Positions 5,428 through 13,557 of a stretch of DNA of 13,557 bases are shown piece by piece; position 1 is the first letter of the stretch; each line of letters opens with the position of its first letter. Where the stretch lies: NCBI GenBank assembly GCA_011371325.1, contig DRQV01000032.1, positions 1 to 13,557 on the forward strand. The letters are read 5' to 3'. The translations under genes and the position numbers were made by a program. The notes under the pieces are model-generated. The model did no database searches. It had not been told where the DNA came from and worked only from the letters and a program-made list of their open reading frames with translations. The stretch comes from Thioploca sp. (GTDB lineage: Bacteria; Pseudomonadota; Gammaproteobacteria; Beggiatoales; Beggiatoaceae).

Positions 5428-8400
5428 ACTAATTTTTTTAAAAATTCCTGTTCTTGTAAAATTATTTTTAATTGTTCAGATTCAGCTTTTATTTGCAATA
5501 ATATTTCTTTTGCATTGTCTAATTTATTAATTTTTCCTAACTGTTCTAAAGTTTTGCATGAATCAACGATCTGTTTTGCCCCTAATATTGCACTAGCTCC
5601 TTTAAATTTATGAGCAGCAGAATAAACAGCTTCACCATCTTCTAAATCTATAGCCTCACTTAACGTTAATAAATAAGTTGGTAATTCTTTTAGATATAAT
5701 TCTATGATCCACTTGACTTTATTTGGTTTTAAATTACGCAACATATCCTCTAAAACTTTAGAATCAACTTTCTTCCCTTCTGTAGGATTGGATAGCCATT
5801 TATCTAGTTTCTTTTCTAATTCATTTAGAATAATAGGTTTAGTCAAATAATCATTCATACCAGATTGCAAACAATGTTCTTGAGTTGAAGGCATAACATC
5901 AGCAGTGAAAGCAATTATTGGCACAGGAGGTTTATTATGTTGTTTTTCATATTCACGGATTTTTTTACTAGCTGCATAACCATCTAAAACTGGCATATTA
6001 CAATCCATAAAAACAAGATCGAAATCACGTTGTTTAATAGCTGCAACTGCTTCTTTTCCATTAATGGCTAACTCCACTTTACATTGCATTTGTAATAAAA
6101 TATCTTTAGCAACTTCTTGATTTATTAAATTATCTTCCGCTAATAATACATTACAACGGTATTGTATATCTGCAACTTTTTCACTAACAATTGCCTTTTT
6201 TACCTTAGTTACTCTGTTTTCAGTTGCAGCCAATAAATACATCAATAAATCTAGTTTAAATATAGGTTTGTTTAGTTGAGCAGATATTTGTTCAAGGATT
6301 TCCTCATTTAATGGATTTTGTAAAGTTGTCATCATAATTAACTTTAAATTAGTCAACTTGGTTTCAGCTCTAATTTTATCCAATAGTTTTAAACCATCGG
6401 CTAACTTTGGTAGTTCAGCATCAATCAACGCTAAGTGATACGCATTTCCTTCTGTAGCTTTAGTCATTAGCATTTCAAAAGCAATAGCTCCAGAACTAGC
6501 AACATCAGCATTTATCTTCCAATCTTTAACTTCATTAAGTAAAATCTGTTGATTGGTTATATTATCATCTACAATTAATAGTTTTAATCCATTTAATTTA
6601 TTAGCTACCAATGATAAATTATTAGCTATCAGATCATCAGCAGTAGCATCATCTGGAAATTTTAGAGCATTTTTTGCTGATAAATCGCTAATTTTTTTAA
6701 ATGGTAATTTAAACCAAAAATTACTACCAATTCCATATTCACTCGTTAAATCAATTTCTCCACCCATTTTACGTACTAATTGACGAGAAATAAATAGACC
6801 TAAACCGGTTCCCTGAAATTTATTTTTAGAATCATTAGAACGAGAATACAATTTAAATAAATTATTATGTATCTCTGGTTCAACTCCTATACCAGTATCC
6901 ATAACTTCAAAATGCAGTACAATCTTATCAGATGTTTCTTTGATAACAGATACTCGCAATTGTACTTCACCATTATTGGTAAACTTAATTGCATTGCCTA
7001 ATAAATTATTAAGAATTTGCCATAAACGACCAGAATCTCCTAATAATCTAGTTGGTAATTGACTTGGTAGCTGGCATAAGATTTCTAATCCTTTACTCTG
7101 AGCTGAACTGGCAAATAAATTCACTACTTCTTCTATCACCACTCTAGGATTGAATTCTCCCATATTAAGCACTAATCCTTTGCCAGCTTCTATTCTGGAA
7201 AAGTCTAAAATATCATTAATTACGTTTAATAAAACTTGACCAGAATTTTCCACCATTTTTACATAATGCAATTGTTGCTTAGTTAGTTTAGTTTGGCGGA
7301 GTAATTTAGCCATACCTAAAACTCCATTCATTGGAGTTCTGATTTCATGACTCATAGCAGCTAAAAATAAACTTTTAGAACGATTGGCATTTTCTGCAGT
7401 TTCTTTACTTTTTTGTAAATCTAATTCTGCTTGTTTCCGATCAGAAATATCCCTTAAAACAGCTAAAGTTAATCGTTCTCCTTCCCATTCTATTCTGGAT
7501 AATTGTAATTCTCCAACATGAGGCTGACCTTCCAAATCTTTAAATTTAAATTCAGTTTTTTTCTTTATTTCTGCTCTAATTGGTACACATAAACTTTTAC
7601 CAATCATAGTTTTATAGTTTGGAGCTTTGTATAATTTTCTGCCAGCAGGATTAACGAACTTGATTAAACCCTCTTTATCGCACACAAAAATACCATCTCT
7701 ACTACTTCTAATTATGGAACTGGCTTTAGCTTCACTGCGTCGTAATGATTCTTTAAATTGTTGATGAGCTAATGTTCCTCTAACACTATCACCTATTACA
7801 TTCATAACTGCAATTTCATAAGCTGACCACTGCCGATTATTACGACAATCATCCAATCCAATAAATCCCCAAAATTGACCTTCAAAATGAATGGGAACTA
7901 TTGCAATAGAAACAATGCGTTGTGAATTTAATAAAGAATAGATAGGTTCTGGAAAATCTTTGACTAAAGCTATGATTGGTTCATCTTTTTTTAAAATATC
8001 ATACCAACCAGGCAGATATTTATTATAAGAAAAATATTTTAATGTATGTGGAATATCATAATATTCATTATTTATCCAAATAAATCTTTGATTTATAACG
8101 TATTCATCTTCGGTACCTTCATTTTCAAAAATATAGGATCGATCAACTTTAAATAATTTACCTAACATTTCCAATGCTAATTTAATAGCTGTATCATGAT
8201 CTGGAATAGTTAACAAAACATGAGTAATATCAGATACACCACGACATAATCGCTGTTGTTCTTGCAAATGTTCGTCAAAATTTTTTCGTTCAGTAATATT
8301 GGTATTAGTACCAACCATTCTATAGGCACGCCCCTGTTCATCATAAACTGCTGTACCACGTACAATCATCCAATTTATATTGCCATCTTTATTTACAATG

Positions 8401-9359
8401 CGGTATTCTTCTTCAAATTGAGAAGTTTTTTTCTGTATATAATTTCGTGAAGCATCTTGTAATTTCTGCACATCATCAGGGTATACAACTGCCATCCAAG
8501 CTTCTAAACCATTAGATATTTCTACATCATTTAAACCTAGCAAAACTTTTTGATGTGGACCTAGATACATTTCATTAGTCAACAAATTCCAATCCCAAAC
8601 TCCAGTTTTACCAGCTTGTACTGCCAACATATAACGTTCTTGACTGATTTTTAAAGATTCATCTGCTTGTTTATGTTCAGTAATATCATAAGCAATTTCT
8701 AATCGTACCAAACGCCCATCGATCCAATTTATAGTATGCTCATGTAATCTATACCATTTATCAGTTAAATTACTATAACATTCCCATTCATGAGACTTAT
8801 TATCCTTTAAAATTTGATGTCTACTGCAAAATGGACAAAGATTTTCTTGATTAGAAAAAGCTTGCCAACAAGTTTTTCCCACTATATCCCCAAAAATATC
8901 TTGGCCATATTTATTGGTATAAATAATTTCATAACTTTCAATATCAGCGACATAAACTAAAGCATCTAAACTATCAAGAATTAATAATAAATGTTTATCA
9001 GTAACTTGTAATGATTTAGTAAGTTTTTGTGATTTATATTTAGATATATCTGAAATTTGGGCATAAAATCCATTTTCTTCGGCTGTTGCTTGCCATAATA
9101 ACCAACAATAATTATCATTTATATGTTGACAACGGATTTCAAATTCAGTTACTTTACCATCTTTAAGTTGGGACAAAGCTGATTTTGTAATGTGAATATC
9201 TTGATGATGGGTTAAATTCTGTAGCTTAGGCCATTTTTCGATTTCTAACTTAGTACGCCCAAGAATTTTTGCAAAAGCAGGGGTTATTTGCTGGAAATTA
9301 CCGTCGAAATCTACGAAACATAACATTGCCCAAGGTAATGATGATAAGCTTTTTTTCAA
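5424..9359 (-). CDS. Large soluble hybrid histidine kinase (PAS-PAS-PAS-GAF-PAS-HisKA-HATPase-REC-REC-Hpt)
   Basis: This 1311-residue phosphorelay sensor has no membrane segment, so it should sense a cytoplasmic signal. Domains, numbered from TTG 9359: PAS 1-108; PAS 122-231 with a CPFC pair (C175, C178); PAS 238-361; GAF 371-536; PAS 541-641; HisKA with MSHEIRTPMNG (H671); HATPase with N box NNLLGNAIKF (784-793), DTGIG (821-825) and GTGLGL (850-855); REC1 (D980, K1031); REC2 (D1119 in MDCNMP, K1174); Hpt (H1250 in SAAHKFKGAS). Every relay residue is intact, so phosphate could pass His-Asp-His within one chain and out to a separate regulator, which is not encoded nearby. TTG 9359 is preferred because GAGGA (9368-9372) sits 8 bases before it. 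TTG 9386 is also in frame but falls at the predicted transcription start. ATG 9326 is a third option. Confidence 0.95.
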   Translation of the reverse strand: MKKSLSSLPWAMLCFVDFDGNFQQITPAFAKILGRTKLEIEKWPKLQNLTHHQDIHITKSALSQLKDGKVTEFEIRCQHINDNYCWLLWQATAEENGFYAQISDISKYKSQKLTKSLQVTDKHLLLILDSLDALVYVADIESYEIIYTNKYGQDIFGDIVGKTCWQAFSNQENLCPFCSRHQILKDNKSHEWECYSNLTDKWYRLHEHTINWIDGRLVRLEIAYDITEHKQADESLKISQERYMLAVQAGKTGVWDWNLLTNEMYLGPHQKVLLGLNDVEISNGLEAWMAVVYPDDVQKLQDASRNYIQKKTSQFEEEYRIVNKDGNINWMIVRGTAVYDEQGRAYRMVGTNTNITERKNFDEHLQEQQRLCRGVSDITHVLLTIPDHDTAIKLALEMLGKLFKVDRSYIFENEGTEDEYVINQRFIWINNEYYDIPHTLKYFSYNKYLPGWYDILKKDEPIIALVKDFPEPIYSLLNSQRIVSIAIVPIHFEGQFWGFIGLDDCRNNRQWSAYEIAVMNVIGDSVRGTLAHQQFKESLRRSEAKASSIIRSSRDGIFVCDKEGLIKFVNPAGRKLYKAPNYKTMIGKSLCVPIRAEIKKKTEFKFKDLEGQPHVGELQLSRIEWEGERLTLAVLRDISDRKQAELDLQKSKETAENANRSKSLFLAAMSHEIRTPMNGVLGMAKLLRQTKLTKQQLHYVKMVENSGQVLLNVINDILDFSRIEAGKGLVLNMGEFNPRVVIEEVVNLFASSAQSKGLEILCQLPSQLPTRLLGDSGRLWQILNNLLGNAIKFTNNGEVQLRVSVIKETSDKIVLHFEVMDTGIGVEPEIHNNLFKLYSRSNDSKNKFQGTGLGLFISRQLVRKMGGEIDLTSEYGIGSNFWFKLPFKKISDLSAKNALKFPDDATADDLIANNLSLVANKLNGLKLLIVDDNITNQQILLNEVKDWKINADVASSGAIAFEMLMTKATEGNAYHLALIDAELPKLADGLKLLDKIRAETKLTNLKLIMMTTLQNPLNEEILEQISAQLNKPIFKLDLLMYLLAATENRVTKVKKAIVSEKVADIQYRCNVLLAEDNLINQEVAKDILLQMQCKVELAINGKEAVAAIKQRDFDLVFMDCNMPVLDGYAASKKIREYEKQHNKPPVPIIAFTADVMPSTQEHCLQSGMNDYLTKPIILNELEKKLDKWLSNPTEGKKVDSKVLEDMLRNLKPNKVKWIIELYLKELPTYLLTLSEAIDLEDGEAVYSAAHKFKGASAILGAKQIVDSCKTLEQLGKINKLDNAKEILLQIKAESEQLKIILQEQEFLKKLV

Positions 9360-9393
9360 AATATTTATCCTCGATAAATCTGCCAAATATTAA

Positions 9394-9402
9394 ATTCTAG
9401 CA
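9394..9402 (-). promoter_or_regulatory. Extended -10 promoter of the histidine kinase gene
   Basis: Read on the minus strand, TGCTAGAAT (9402-9394) is an extended -10 element (TGn plus TAGAAT, five of six). No good -35 is seen. Transcription would begin near 9387, leaving a leader of about 28 bases with the GAGGA ribosome site before TTG 9359. This supports the shorter protein. Confidence 0.45.
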
Positions 9403-9540
9403 TATTTAACTAATTAAGTTAGTAACTAGTTATTTTTAAAATTTTTCCTAAATATTTTATATTAAGAAAGCTATTTATATATTATAATAAATTATTATAC
9501 TAATAGTTTCCTAATTTAAACCTTGGCATTATTTCAAGCA

Positions 9541-10839
9541 ATGATTAATTTAAGTTCTCACCTTTCTAATATTATACATTCTTATCCTTCCGGTAAAATT
9601 TTTTGGATCGCATATAGTGGCGGTATGGATTCTCATGTATTATTGCATGCAATGGCTCAATTGAGGGATTCTTTTAAATTTAAATTACGTGTTGTCCATA
9701 TCAATCACAATTTAAATTCTCAAGCTGATAAATGGGCTAAACATTGTCAACATATTTGTGCCGAACTAGCCGTAACCTGTGAAATTATACAAATACAAAT
9801 TAATCATAAACCTAGAGAAAGTTTAGAAGCTTGTGCTAGAACAGCTCGTTATAATGCCATAGCTAAATTACTGGAAACAGACGATGTAGTATTGACAGCT
9901 CAACATGCTGATGACCAAACTGAAACAGTATTATTACAATTATTACGTGGAGCTGGAGTTGCTGGTTTGGCTGCCATGCCAGAGAAAAGTCAATTAGGAG
10001 TTGGATGGTTAGTACGTCCATTATTAAACTATAGCCACGATCAATTACTTAAATATGCGAAATATCTCCAATGGATAGAAGATGATAGTAATACTAATAC
10101 TAAATTTGACCGCAATTTTTTACGTCATGAAATTATACCTAAGTTAAAGCAACGTTGGGTTAACATTAATAAAACAATAGGTCGAGTAGCTAATAATTTG
10201 GCAGAAGCAGATAAATTAATTAAAATATTAGCCGAGCAGGATTTACAATTATGTATAGGCAAAGAACCGAACCAATTATTAATATCAAGTTTAACCGATC
10301 TTGAGCCAATCCGTCAGCGTAACTTATTAAGATTCTGGTTTAAACAACTTAATTTAACTATACCATCAGCAGCACAGTTGCAACATGTTATCGATGATAT
10401 ATTGACTGCGAAACCGGAACGTCAGCCTTTAGTTTCTTGGCAAGGTGGTGAAGTTAGGCGTTATAAACAACATTTATTTGCAATGCCAAATTTACCACCA
10501 GTGCCTACTGATACCATAACTTGGTTATTTCCAAATCCTATAAATTTGCCATTTGGTCAGCTTACCGCTCAAAAAGTACAATCTGGCGGACTAAATCTAC
10601 CATTGGAAACCACCTTACAAATCAGATTTCGTAAAAATGGTGAATTTCTTCAATTACATAAACATAAACATTCCGTAAAAAAACTATTACAAACAGCCCA
10701 AATTCCTGCTTGGCAACGGCCATTTATTCCATTGATTTATTTGGATGATATGCTAATAGCAATTCCAAATATTGGAGTTTCCGATCAATTTATAGCCTCA
10801 GCAAATGGTTGGAAAGTTTCACTATCATTGATATTTTAA
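9541..10839 (+). CDS. tilS: tRNA(Ile)-lysidine synthase
   Basis: TilS uses ATP to join lysine to C34 of the CAU-anticodon isoleucine tRNA, letting it read AUA, a codon that is frequent in this AT-rich genome. From ATG 9541 the protein is 432 residues, normal for the full-length proteobacterial form. The PP-loop YSGGMDS (25-31) binds ATP. LEACARTARYNA and TAQHADDQTETVLLQLLRG are the adjacent N-type ATPase-fold blocks. DDSNTNTKFDRNFLRHEIIPKL is the conserved region closing the catalytic domain. The C-terminal TilS domain (IRFRKNGEF, then VKKLLQTAQIPAWQR and IPNIGVSD) helps bind the tRNA. An in-frame TTG at 9523 would add six residues; neither start has a clear Shine-Dalgarno, and I prefer the ATG. 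The gene is divergent from the histidine kinase across an AT-rich gap. Confidence 0.95.
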   Translation: MINLSSHLSNIIHSYPSGKIFWIAYSGGMDSHVLLHAMAQLRDSFKFKLRVVHINHNLNSQADKWAKHCQHICAELAVTCEIIQIQINHKPRESLEACARTARYNAIAKLLETDDVVLTAQHADDQTETVLLQLLRGAGVAGLAAMPEKSQLGVGWLVRPLLNYSHDQLLKYAKYLQWIEDDSNTNTKFDRNFLRHEIIPKLKQRWVNINKTIGRVANNLAEADKLIKILAEQDLQLCIGKEPNQLLISSLTDLEPIRQRNLLRFWFKQLNLTIPSAAQLQHVIDDILTAKPERQPLVSWQGGEVRRYKQHLFAMPNLPPVPTDTITWLFPNPINLPFGQLTAQKVQSGGLNLPLETTLQIRFRKNGEFLQLHKHKHSVKKLLQTAQIPAWQRPFIPLIYLDDMLIAIPNIGVSDQFIASANGWKVSLSLIF

Positions 10840-11254
10840 GTTTTAACCTTAGAATGAAAATTAAGATATTTTTAAGATTGGCTATGTTTTATAAATTATG
10901 GATAAAAAATAGATAAAATGCTTGTTAAGAGGATGTTTTGGGGTTCATATATATACAATAAATTCAAAAATGGCTAGAATACCCACTATAATAATGAAGA
11001 ATTACAAAATTTAAAAAAGTAATAAATATTAGAAAACTAAGTAAACTTAATGATGGTTTAGATTTTAATCAAGAATTAATTATGTTTAAATTTGGCAAGA
11101 TTTTTTTGACATACTTAAAGCATGGAGATATCCAGAGATACATGTAATAAAAAAAGAATACTGAAACTTTTAGAAGGAAATGATTGAATTAAGCATCGTC
11201 GTATATATCAAAATTTTTAAAAATTAATTACTAAGCATTTAAAATGGGTTAATA
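10840..11254. other. Gene-free AT-rich stretch between tilS and hslV
   Basis: These 415 bases have stops in all frames and no gene I can support. The longest protein-like piece is a plus-strand frame of about 49 codons ending at a TAA near 11150 (it includes LNDGLDFNQELIMFKFGKIF), with no proper start. It could be a remnant of a lost gene or chance. A perfect TTGACA lies at 11106-11111 but has only TATCCA at the right distance (11129-11134). No clear heat-shock (sigma32) promoter for hslV is visible. The hslV promoter must lie here, but I cannot place it. Confidence 0.6.
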
Positions 11255-11803
11255 ATGGAACAAATTAGAGGTACTACCATTCTATCAGTACGTCGTGACG
11301 GACAGGTAGTGATAGGTGGGGATGGACAAGTTTCTTTTGGCAATACAGTGATGAAACATAATGCTCGTAAGGTTAGACGCTTGTATCATAATAAAGTTAT
11401 TGCCGGATTTGCCGGTAGTACGGCAGATGCCTTTACCTTATTTGAACGTTTTGAAGGTAAATTAGAGAAACATCAAGGTCATTTGACTCGTTCGGCAGTT
11501 GAATTGGCTAAAGACTGGCGTACTGACCGTATGTTAAGACGTTTAGAAGCATTATTGATAGTGGCTGATAAAACTGCCTCTTTAACAATTTCTGGTACTG
11601 GTGATGTAATTGAACCAGAAGATTATTTAATGGCAATAGGTTCTGGTGGAGCTTATGCCCAATCAGCAGCACGAGCAATGTTAGATAATACTACTTTAAA
11701 TGCTACTGAGATTGTTGAAAAGTCATTACACATTGCAGCAGATATTTGTATTTATACTAATCATAATTTAACTATTGAAACCCTAGATTTGAGGCAGCAG
11801 TAA
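11255..11803 (+). CDS. hslV: HslV, peptidase subunit of the HslUV protease
   Basis: This 182-residue threonine peptidase resembles a proteasome beta subunit. Two hexamer rings form the chamber of the cytoplasmic HslUV protease. The short propeptide MEQIRG precedes TTILSVRRDGQVVIGGDGQ; self-cleavage would expose Thr7 as the catalytic N-terminal nucleophile. GNTVMK, VIAGFAGSTADAFTLFERFE, ELAKDWRTDRMLRRLEALL, AIGSGGAYAQSAARAM and DICIYTNHN are all as expected, and the length is normal. The stop at 11801-11803 is one base from hslU. No ribosome site is obvious before ATG 11255. Confidence 0.98.
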   Translation: MEQIRGTTILSVRRDGQVVIGGDGQVSFGNTVMKHNARKVRRLYHNKVIAGFAGSTADAFTLFERFEGKLEKHQGHLTRSAVELAKDWRTDRMLRRLEALLIVADKTASLTISGTGDVIEPEDYLMAIGSGGAYAQSAARAMLDNTTLNATEIVEKSLHIAADICIYTNHNLTIETLDLRQQ

Positions 11804-11804
11804 T

Positions 11805-13121
11805 ATGACCCCTAAAGAAATTGTTAGCGAATTAGATAAACATATTATTGGTCAAGATGCTGCCAAAAGGTCTGTAGCTATTGCACTACGCAACCGTTGG
11901 CGGAGAATGCAACTAGAACCAAATTTACGCAATGAAGTTACTCCCAAAAATATTCTAATGATTGGGCCAACAGGAGTAGGCAAAACTGAAATTGCTAGGC
12001 GATTAGCTAAACTAGCCGGTGCTCCTTTTATTAAAGTAGAAGCTACTAAATTTACTGAAGTTGGTTATGTTGGTCGTGATGTCGAGTCAATTATTAGAGA
12101 TTTAGTTGATATGGCAGTAAAAATGACTCGAGAAATTGCTATGGTTAAAGTTGAAAGTTTAGCATTAGACTCTGCTGAAGAAAGAGTTTTAGATATTTTG
12201 ATTCCGCCTCCAAGAGACGAAGATGAACAAGAAAAAAAGCAATCTTCCACCAGGCAAACTTTTAGAAAGAGATTACGAGAAGGAAAGCTAGATGATAAAG
12301 AAATTGAAATTGAATTAAATGAAACCCGTATTGGGGTTGAAATTATGGCTCCTCCAGGTATGGAAGAAATGACTAATCAGTTACAAAGTATGTTTCAAAA
12401 TATAGCTGGTGATAAAACTAAGACTCGGAAAATTAAAATTAAAGAAGCGATGAAATTGCTTAAAGAAGAAGAAGCAGCTTCACTACTTAATGAAGATGAT
12501 TTAAAAACTCAAGCCTTAGAACTAGTTGAAGAAAATGGGATTGTTTTTATTGATGAAATAGACAAAGTCACTAAACGAGCCGAGTTAGCTGGTGGAGCTG
12601 ATGTATCTCGTGAAGGTGTACAACGTGATTTATTGCCTTTAGTTGAAGGTAGTTCTATCACTACTAAGCATGGTATTGTTAAAACTGATCATATTTTATT
12701 TATTGCTTCAGGAGCTTTTCATTTAGCTAAACCATCTGATTTAATTCCAGAATTACAAGGTCGTTTACCTATTCGAGTGGAATTGAATGCTCTGGACACC
12801 AAAGATTTTGTCCGAATTCTAACTGAACCAGATGCTTCTTTGACTGAACAGTATGTGGCTTTAATGCAAACTGAAAAGTTAAAAATTACATTTACTCAGG
12901 AAGGTATCGAGAGAATTGCCGAGATGGCATGGCAAGTCAATGAAAAGACTGAAAATATTGGGGCTAGGCGTTTGCACACTGTGCTTGAATGTTTATTAGA
13001 AGAAATTTCATTTGATGCTCCAGAAAAATCTGGCGAATCTATAGTTATCGATGTTGATTATGTTAATGATCATTTGAATGATTTAGTTAATAATGAAGAT
13101 TTAACCCAGTATATTTTATAA
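11805..13121 (+). CDS. hslU: HslU, ATPase subunit of the HslUV protease
   Basis: This 438-residue AAA+ unfoldase of the Clp/Hsp100 group unfolds proteins and feeds them into HslV. Walker A is GPTGVGKT (54-61) and the pore loop is GYVG (87-90). The intermediate (I) domain, charged and helical, covers about 110-240. Walker B is IVFIDE (246-251), sensor 1 lies near FIASGAF (299-305), the arginine finger is R320 in QGRLPIRVEL, and sensor 2 is GARRL (386-390). The C-terminal tail DLTQYIL fits the family tail that docks into HslV and activates it. The gene follows hslV by one base, with GAGG (11791-11794) 10 bases before ATG 11805. All functional parts are present. Confidence 0.98.
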   Translation: MTPKEIVSELDKHIIGQDAAKRSVAIALRNRWRRMQLEPNLRNEVTPKNILMIGPTGVGKTEIARRLAKLAGAPFIKVEATKFTEVGYVGRDVESIIRDLVDMAVKMTREIAMVKVESLALDSAEERVLDILIPPPRDEDEQEKKQSSTRQTFRKRLREGKLDDKEIEIELNETRIGVEIMAPPGMEEMTNQLQSMFQNIAGDKTKTRKIKIKEAMKLLKEEEAASLLNEDDLKTQALELVEENGIVFIDEIDKVTKRAELAGGADVSREGVQRDLLPLVEGSSITTKHGIVKTDHILFIASGAFHLAKPSDLIPELQGRLPIRVELNALDTKDFVRILTEPDASLTEQYVALMQTEKLKITFTQEGIERIAEMAWQVNEKTENIGARRLHTVLECLLEEISFDAPEKSGESIVIDVDYVNDHLNDLVNNEDLTQYIL

Positions 13122-13129
13122 GGTTTGCT

Positions 13130-13183
13130 TATCCTGCAATAGATAAAAAAGTTAATAAATTACTATTATCTAAATGTAGGATA
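13130..13183. repeat. Imperfect 17-bp inverted repeat after hslU
   Basis: The left arm is TATCCTGCAATAGATAA (13130-13146) and the right arm is TTATCTAAATGTAGGATA (13166-13183). They pair along nearly their whole length (one G-U, one mismatch or bulge) around a loop of about 19 bases. It starts 8 bases after the hslU stop. No U-tract follows on either strand, so it is not a standard terminator. It could protect the hslVU mRNA 3' end or be a short repeat element. Confidence 0.5.
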
Positions 13184-13266
13184 GCTATACCAAAAACATT
13201 TATACAGACAATAATACTTTCAAAATATCCTTTTATTAAAAAATATATTTTAAATAGTAGGCATAA

Positions 13267-13295
13267 TGTACAAATTGTTTAAATTCTATTATAAT
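13267..13295 (+). promoter_or_regulatory. Candidate sigma70 promoter for nuoH
   Basis: The -35 is TGTACA (13267-13272, four of six) and the -10 is TATAAT (13290-13295, perfect), with a 17-base spacer. The start would be near 13302, about 62 bases before the nuoH ATG. In such AT-rich DNA a perfect -10 can arise by chance. Confidence 0.45.
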
Positions 13296-13363
13296 AAATT
13301 TTCTTTTAATGAAATTGGTGGACAATTTTACCTAACTATACAATTCTTCCAGTTTGAAAAATT

Positions 13364-13557
13364 ATGATCGAATCAATATTTTATTTAATTATGACAGTGA
13401 TTAAAATTTTAATCATTGTGCTACCGATAATGGCATGTGTAGCTTACTTAACTCTTGCAGAACGTAAGGTTATTGGCTTCATGCAGGTACGAATTGGTCC
13501 AAATCGGGTCAGTTTATCTATATTACCGGGTATAAGAAACTTACGTGGTTTTGGGCA
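13364..13557 (+). CDS. nuoH: NADH-quinone oxidoreductase subunit H, N-terminal part (runs off the window)
   Basis: This is the first 64 codons of the NuoH membrane subunit of respiratory complex I, which forms part of the quinone-binding chamber at the junction of the peripheral and membrane arms. One transmembrane helix (about residues 6-30) leads into AYLTLAERKVIGFMQVRIGPNRV (27-49), the hallmark of NuoH/ND1 near its start. After PNRV, most homologues go almost directly to G-LLQPIAD. Here SLSILPGIRNLRGFG intervenes, so the loop facing the quinone site appears a few residues longer. No Shine-Dalgarno precedes ATG 13364. No nuoG lies upstream: the previous gene is hslU, and a separate promoter is likely at 13267-13295. 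Confidence 0.93.
   Translation, partial: MIESIFYLIMTVIKILIIVLPIMACVAYLTLAERKVIGFMQVRIGPNRVSLSILPGIRNLRGFG

Noticed and set aside
6553..6783. Plus-strand open frame inside the kinase gene
   Set aside because: It is antisense to the receiver/ATPase region of a clear coding gene and has no features of its own.
8256..8450. Plus-strand open frame rich in Phe and Ile
   Set aside because: It lies antisense to a PAS domain; its hydrophobic look comes from AT-rich codons read backwards.
11184..11209. Possible sigma32 heat-shock promoter for hslVU
   Set aside because: TTGAA at 11184-11188 fits a -35, but there is no CCCAT-like -10 at the proper distance.
11255..11272. MEQIRG extension before the catalytic Thr of HslV
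   Set aside because: A short propeptide of this kind is common in HslV outside the enterobacteria, so it is not novel.
12065..12250. Minus-strand open frame inside hslU
   Set aside because: It is antisense to the HslU I-domain coding region, serine-rich by base composition, with no motif.

Overview
The window is AT-rich DNA from a bacterium, most likely a gammaproteobacterium. This is inferred from the protein set (GshB, TraB/YbaP-like, TilS, HslVU with a MEQIRG-type propeptide, a NuoH-type membrane subunit) and from a tRNA-Ser gene that encodes its own CCA end. Codons read with the standard bacterial code. Gene starts often lack a clear Shine-Dalgarno sequence. I cannot name the genus.

Layout, left to right. 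(1) 1-109 holds the last 35 codons of glutathione synthetase (gshB). (2) 110-584 is a poorly coding stretch that may contain a decayed, frameshifted gene on the minus strand. It ends in a perfect 26-bp palindrome that overlaps the -35 box of a near-consensus sigma70 promoter. (3) 585-674 is tRNA-Ser(UGA). Its CCA end directly abuts the stop codon of a convergent gene for a TraB/GumN-family exported protein. (4) From a shared divergent promoter region (about 1597-1626), a three-gene plus-strand operon runs to 3619: a metallo-beta-lactamase-fold hydrolase, a YfcE/MJ0936-type phosphodiesterase (4-nt ATGA overlap), and a small protein resembling those annotated 'fertility inhibition FinO-like', with a duplicated N-terminal K(L/I)T(M/L)GLRKK tag (50-nt overlap). 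(5) 3792-5427 is an accessory, cell-envelope-flavoured block: a lipoprotein with a duplicated cysteine-rich tail, a small secreted protein, and a PAPS-dependent sulfotransferase one base downstream. (6) 5424-9359 (minus) encodes a very large soluble hybrid histidine kinase (PAS-PAS-PAS-GAF-PAS-HisKA-HATPase-REC-REC-Hpt) that shares its stop bases with the sulfotransferase. (7) tilS, tRNA-Ile lysidine synthase, is divergent from the kinase. (8) 10840-11254 is a gene-free AT-rich stretch. (9) hslV-hslU encode the ATP-dependent HslUV protease as a tight pair. (10) An intergenic region with a large imperfect inverted repeat and a good sigma70 promoter leads into the 5' part of nuoH (complex I), which runs off the window end.

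Most genes are housekeeping (glutathione synthesis, tRNA decoding, proteolysis, respiration). The accessory material is the 3119-5427 block and the orphan kinase. I found no CRISPR array, intact transposase, integrase or clear defence system. The least explained items are the tag-duplicated FinO-like protein, the cysteine-duplicated lipoprotein with its inverted-repeat-rich promoter, the small secreted protein tied to the sulfotransferase, and the palindrome at the tRNA-Ser promoter.
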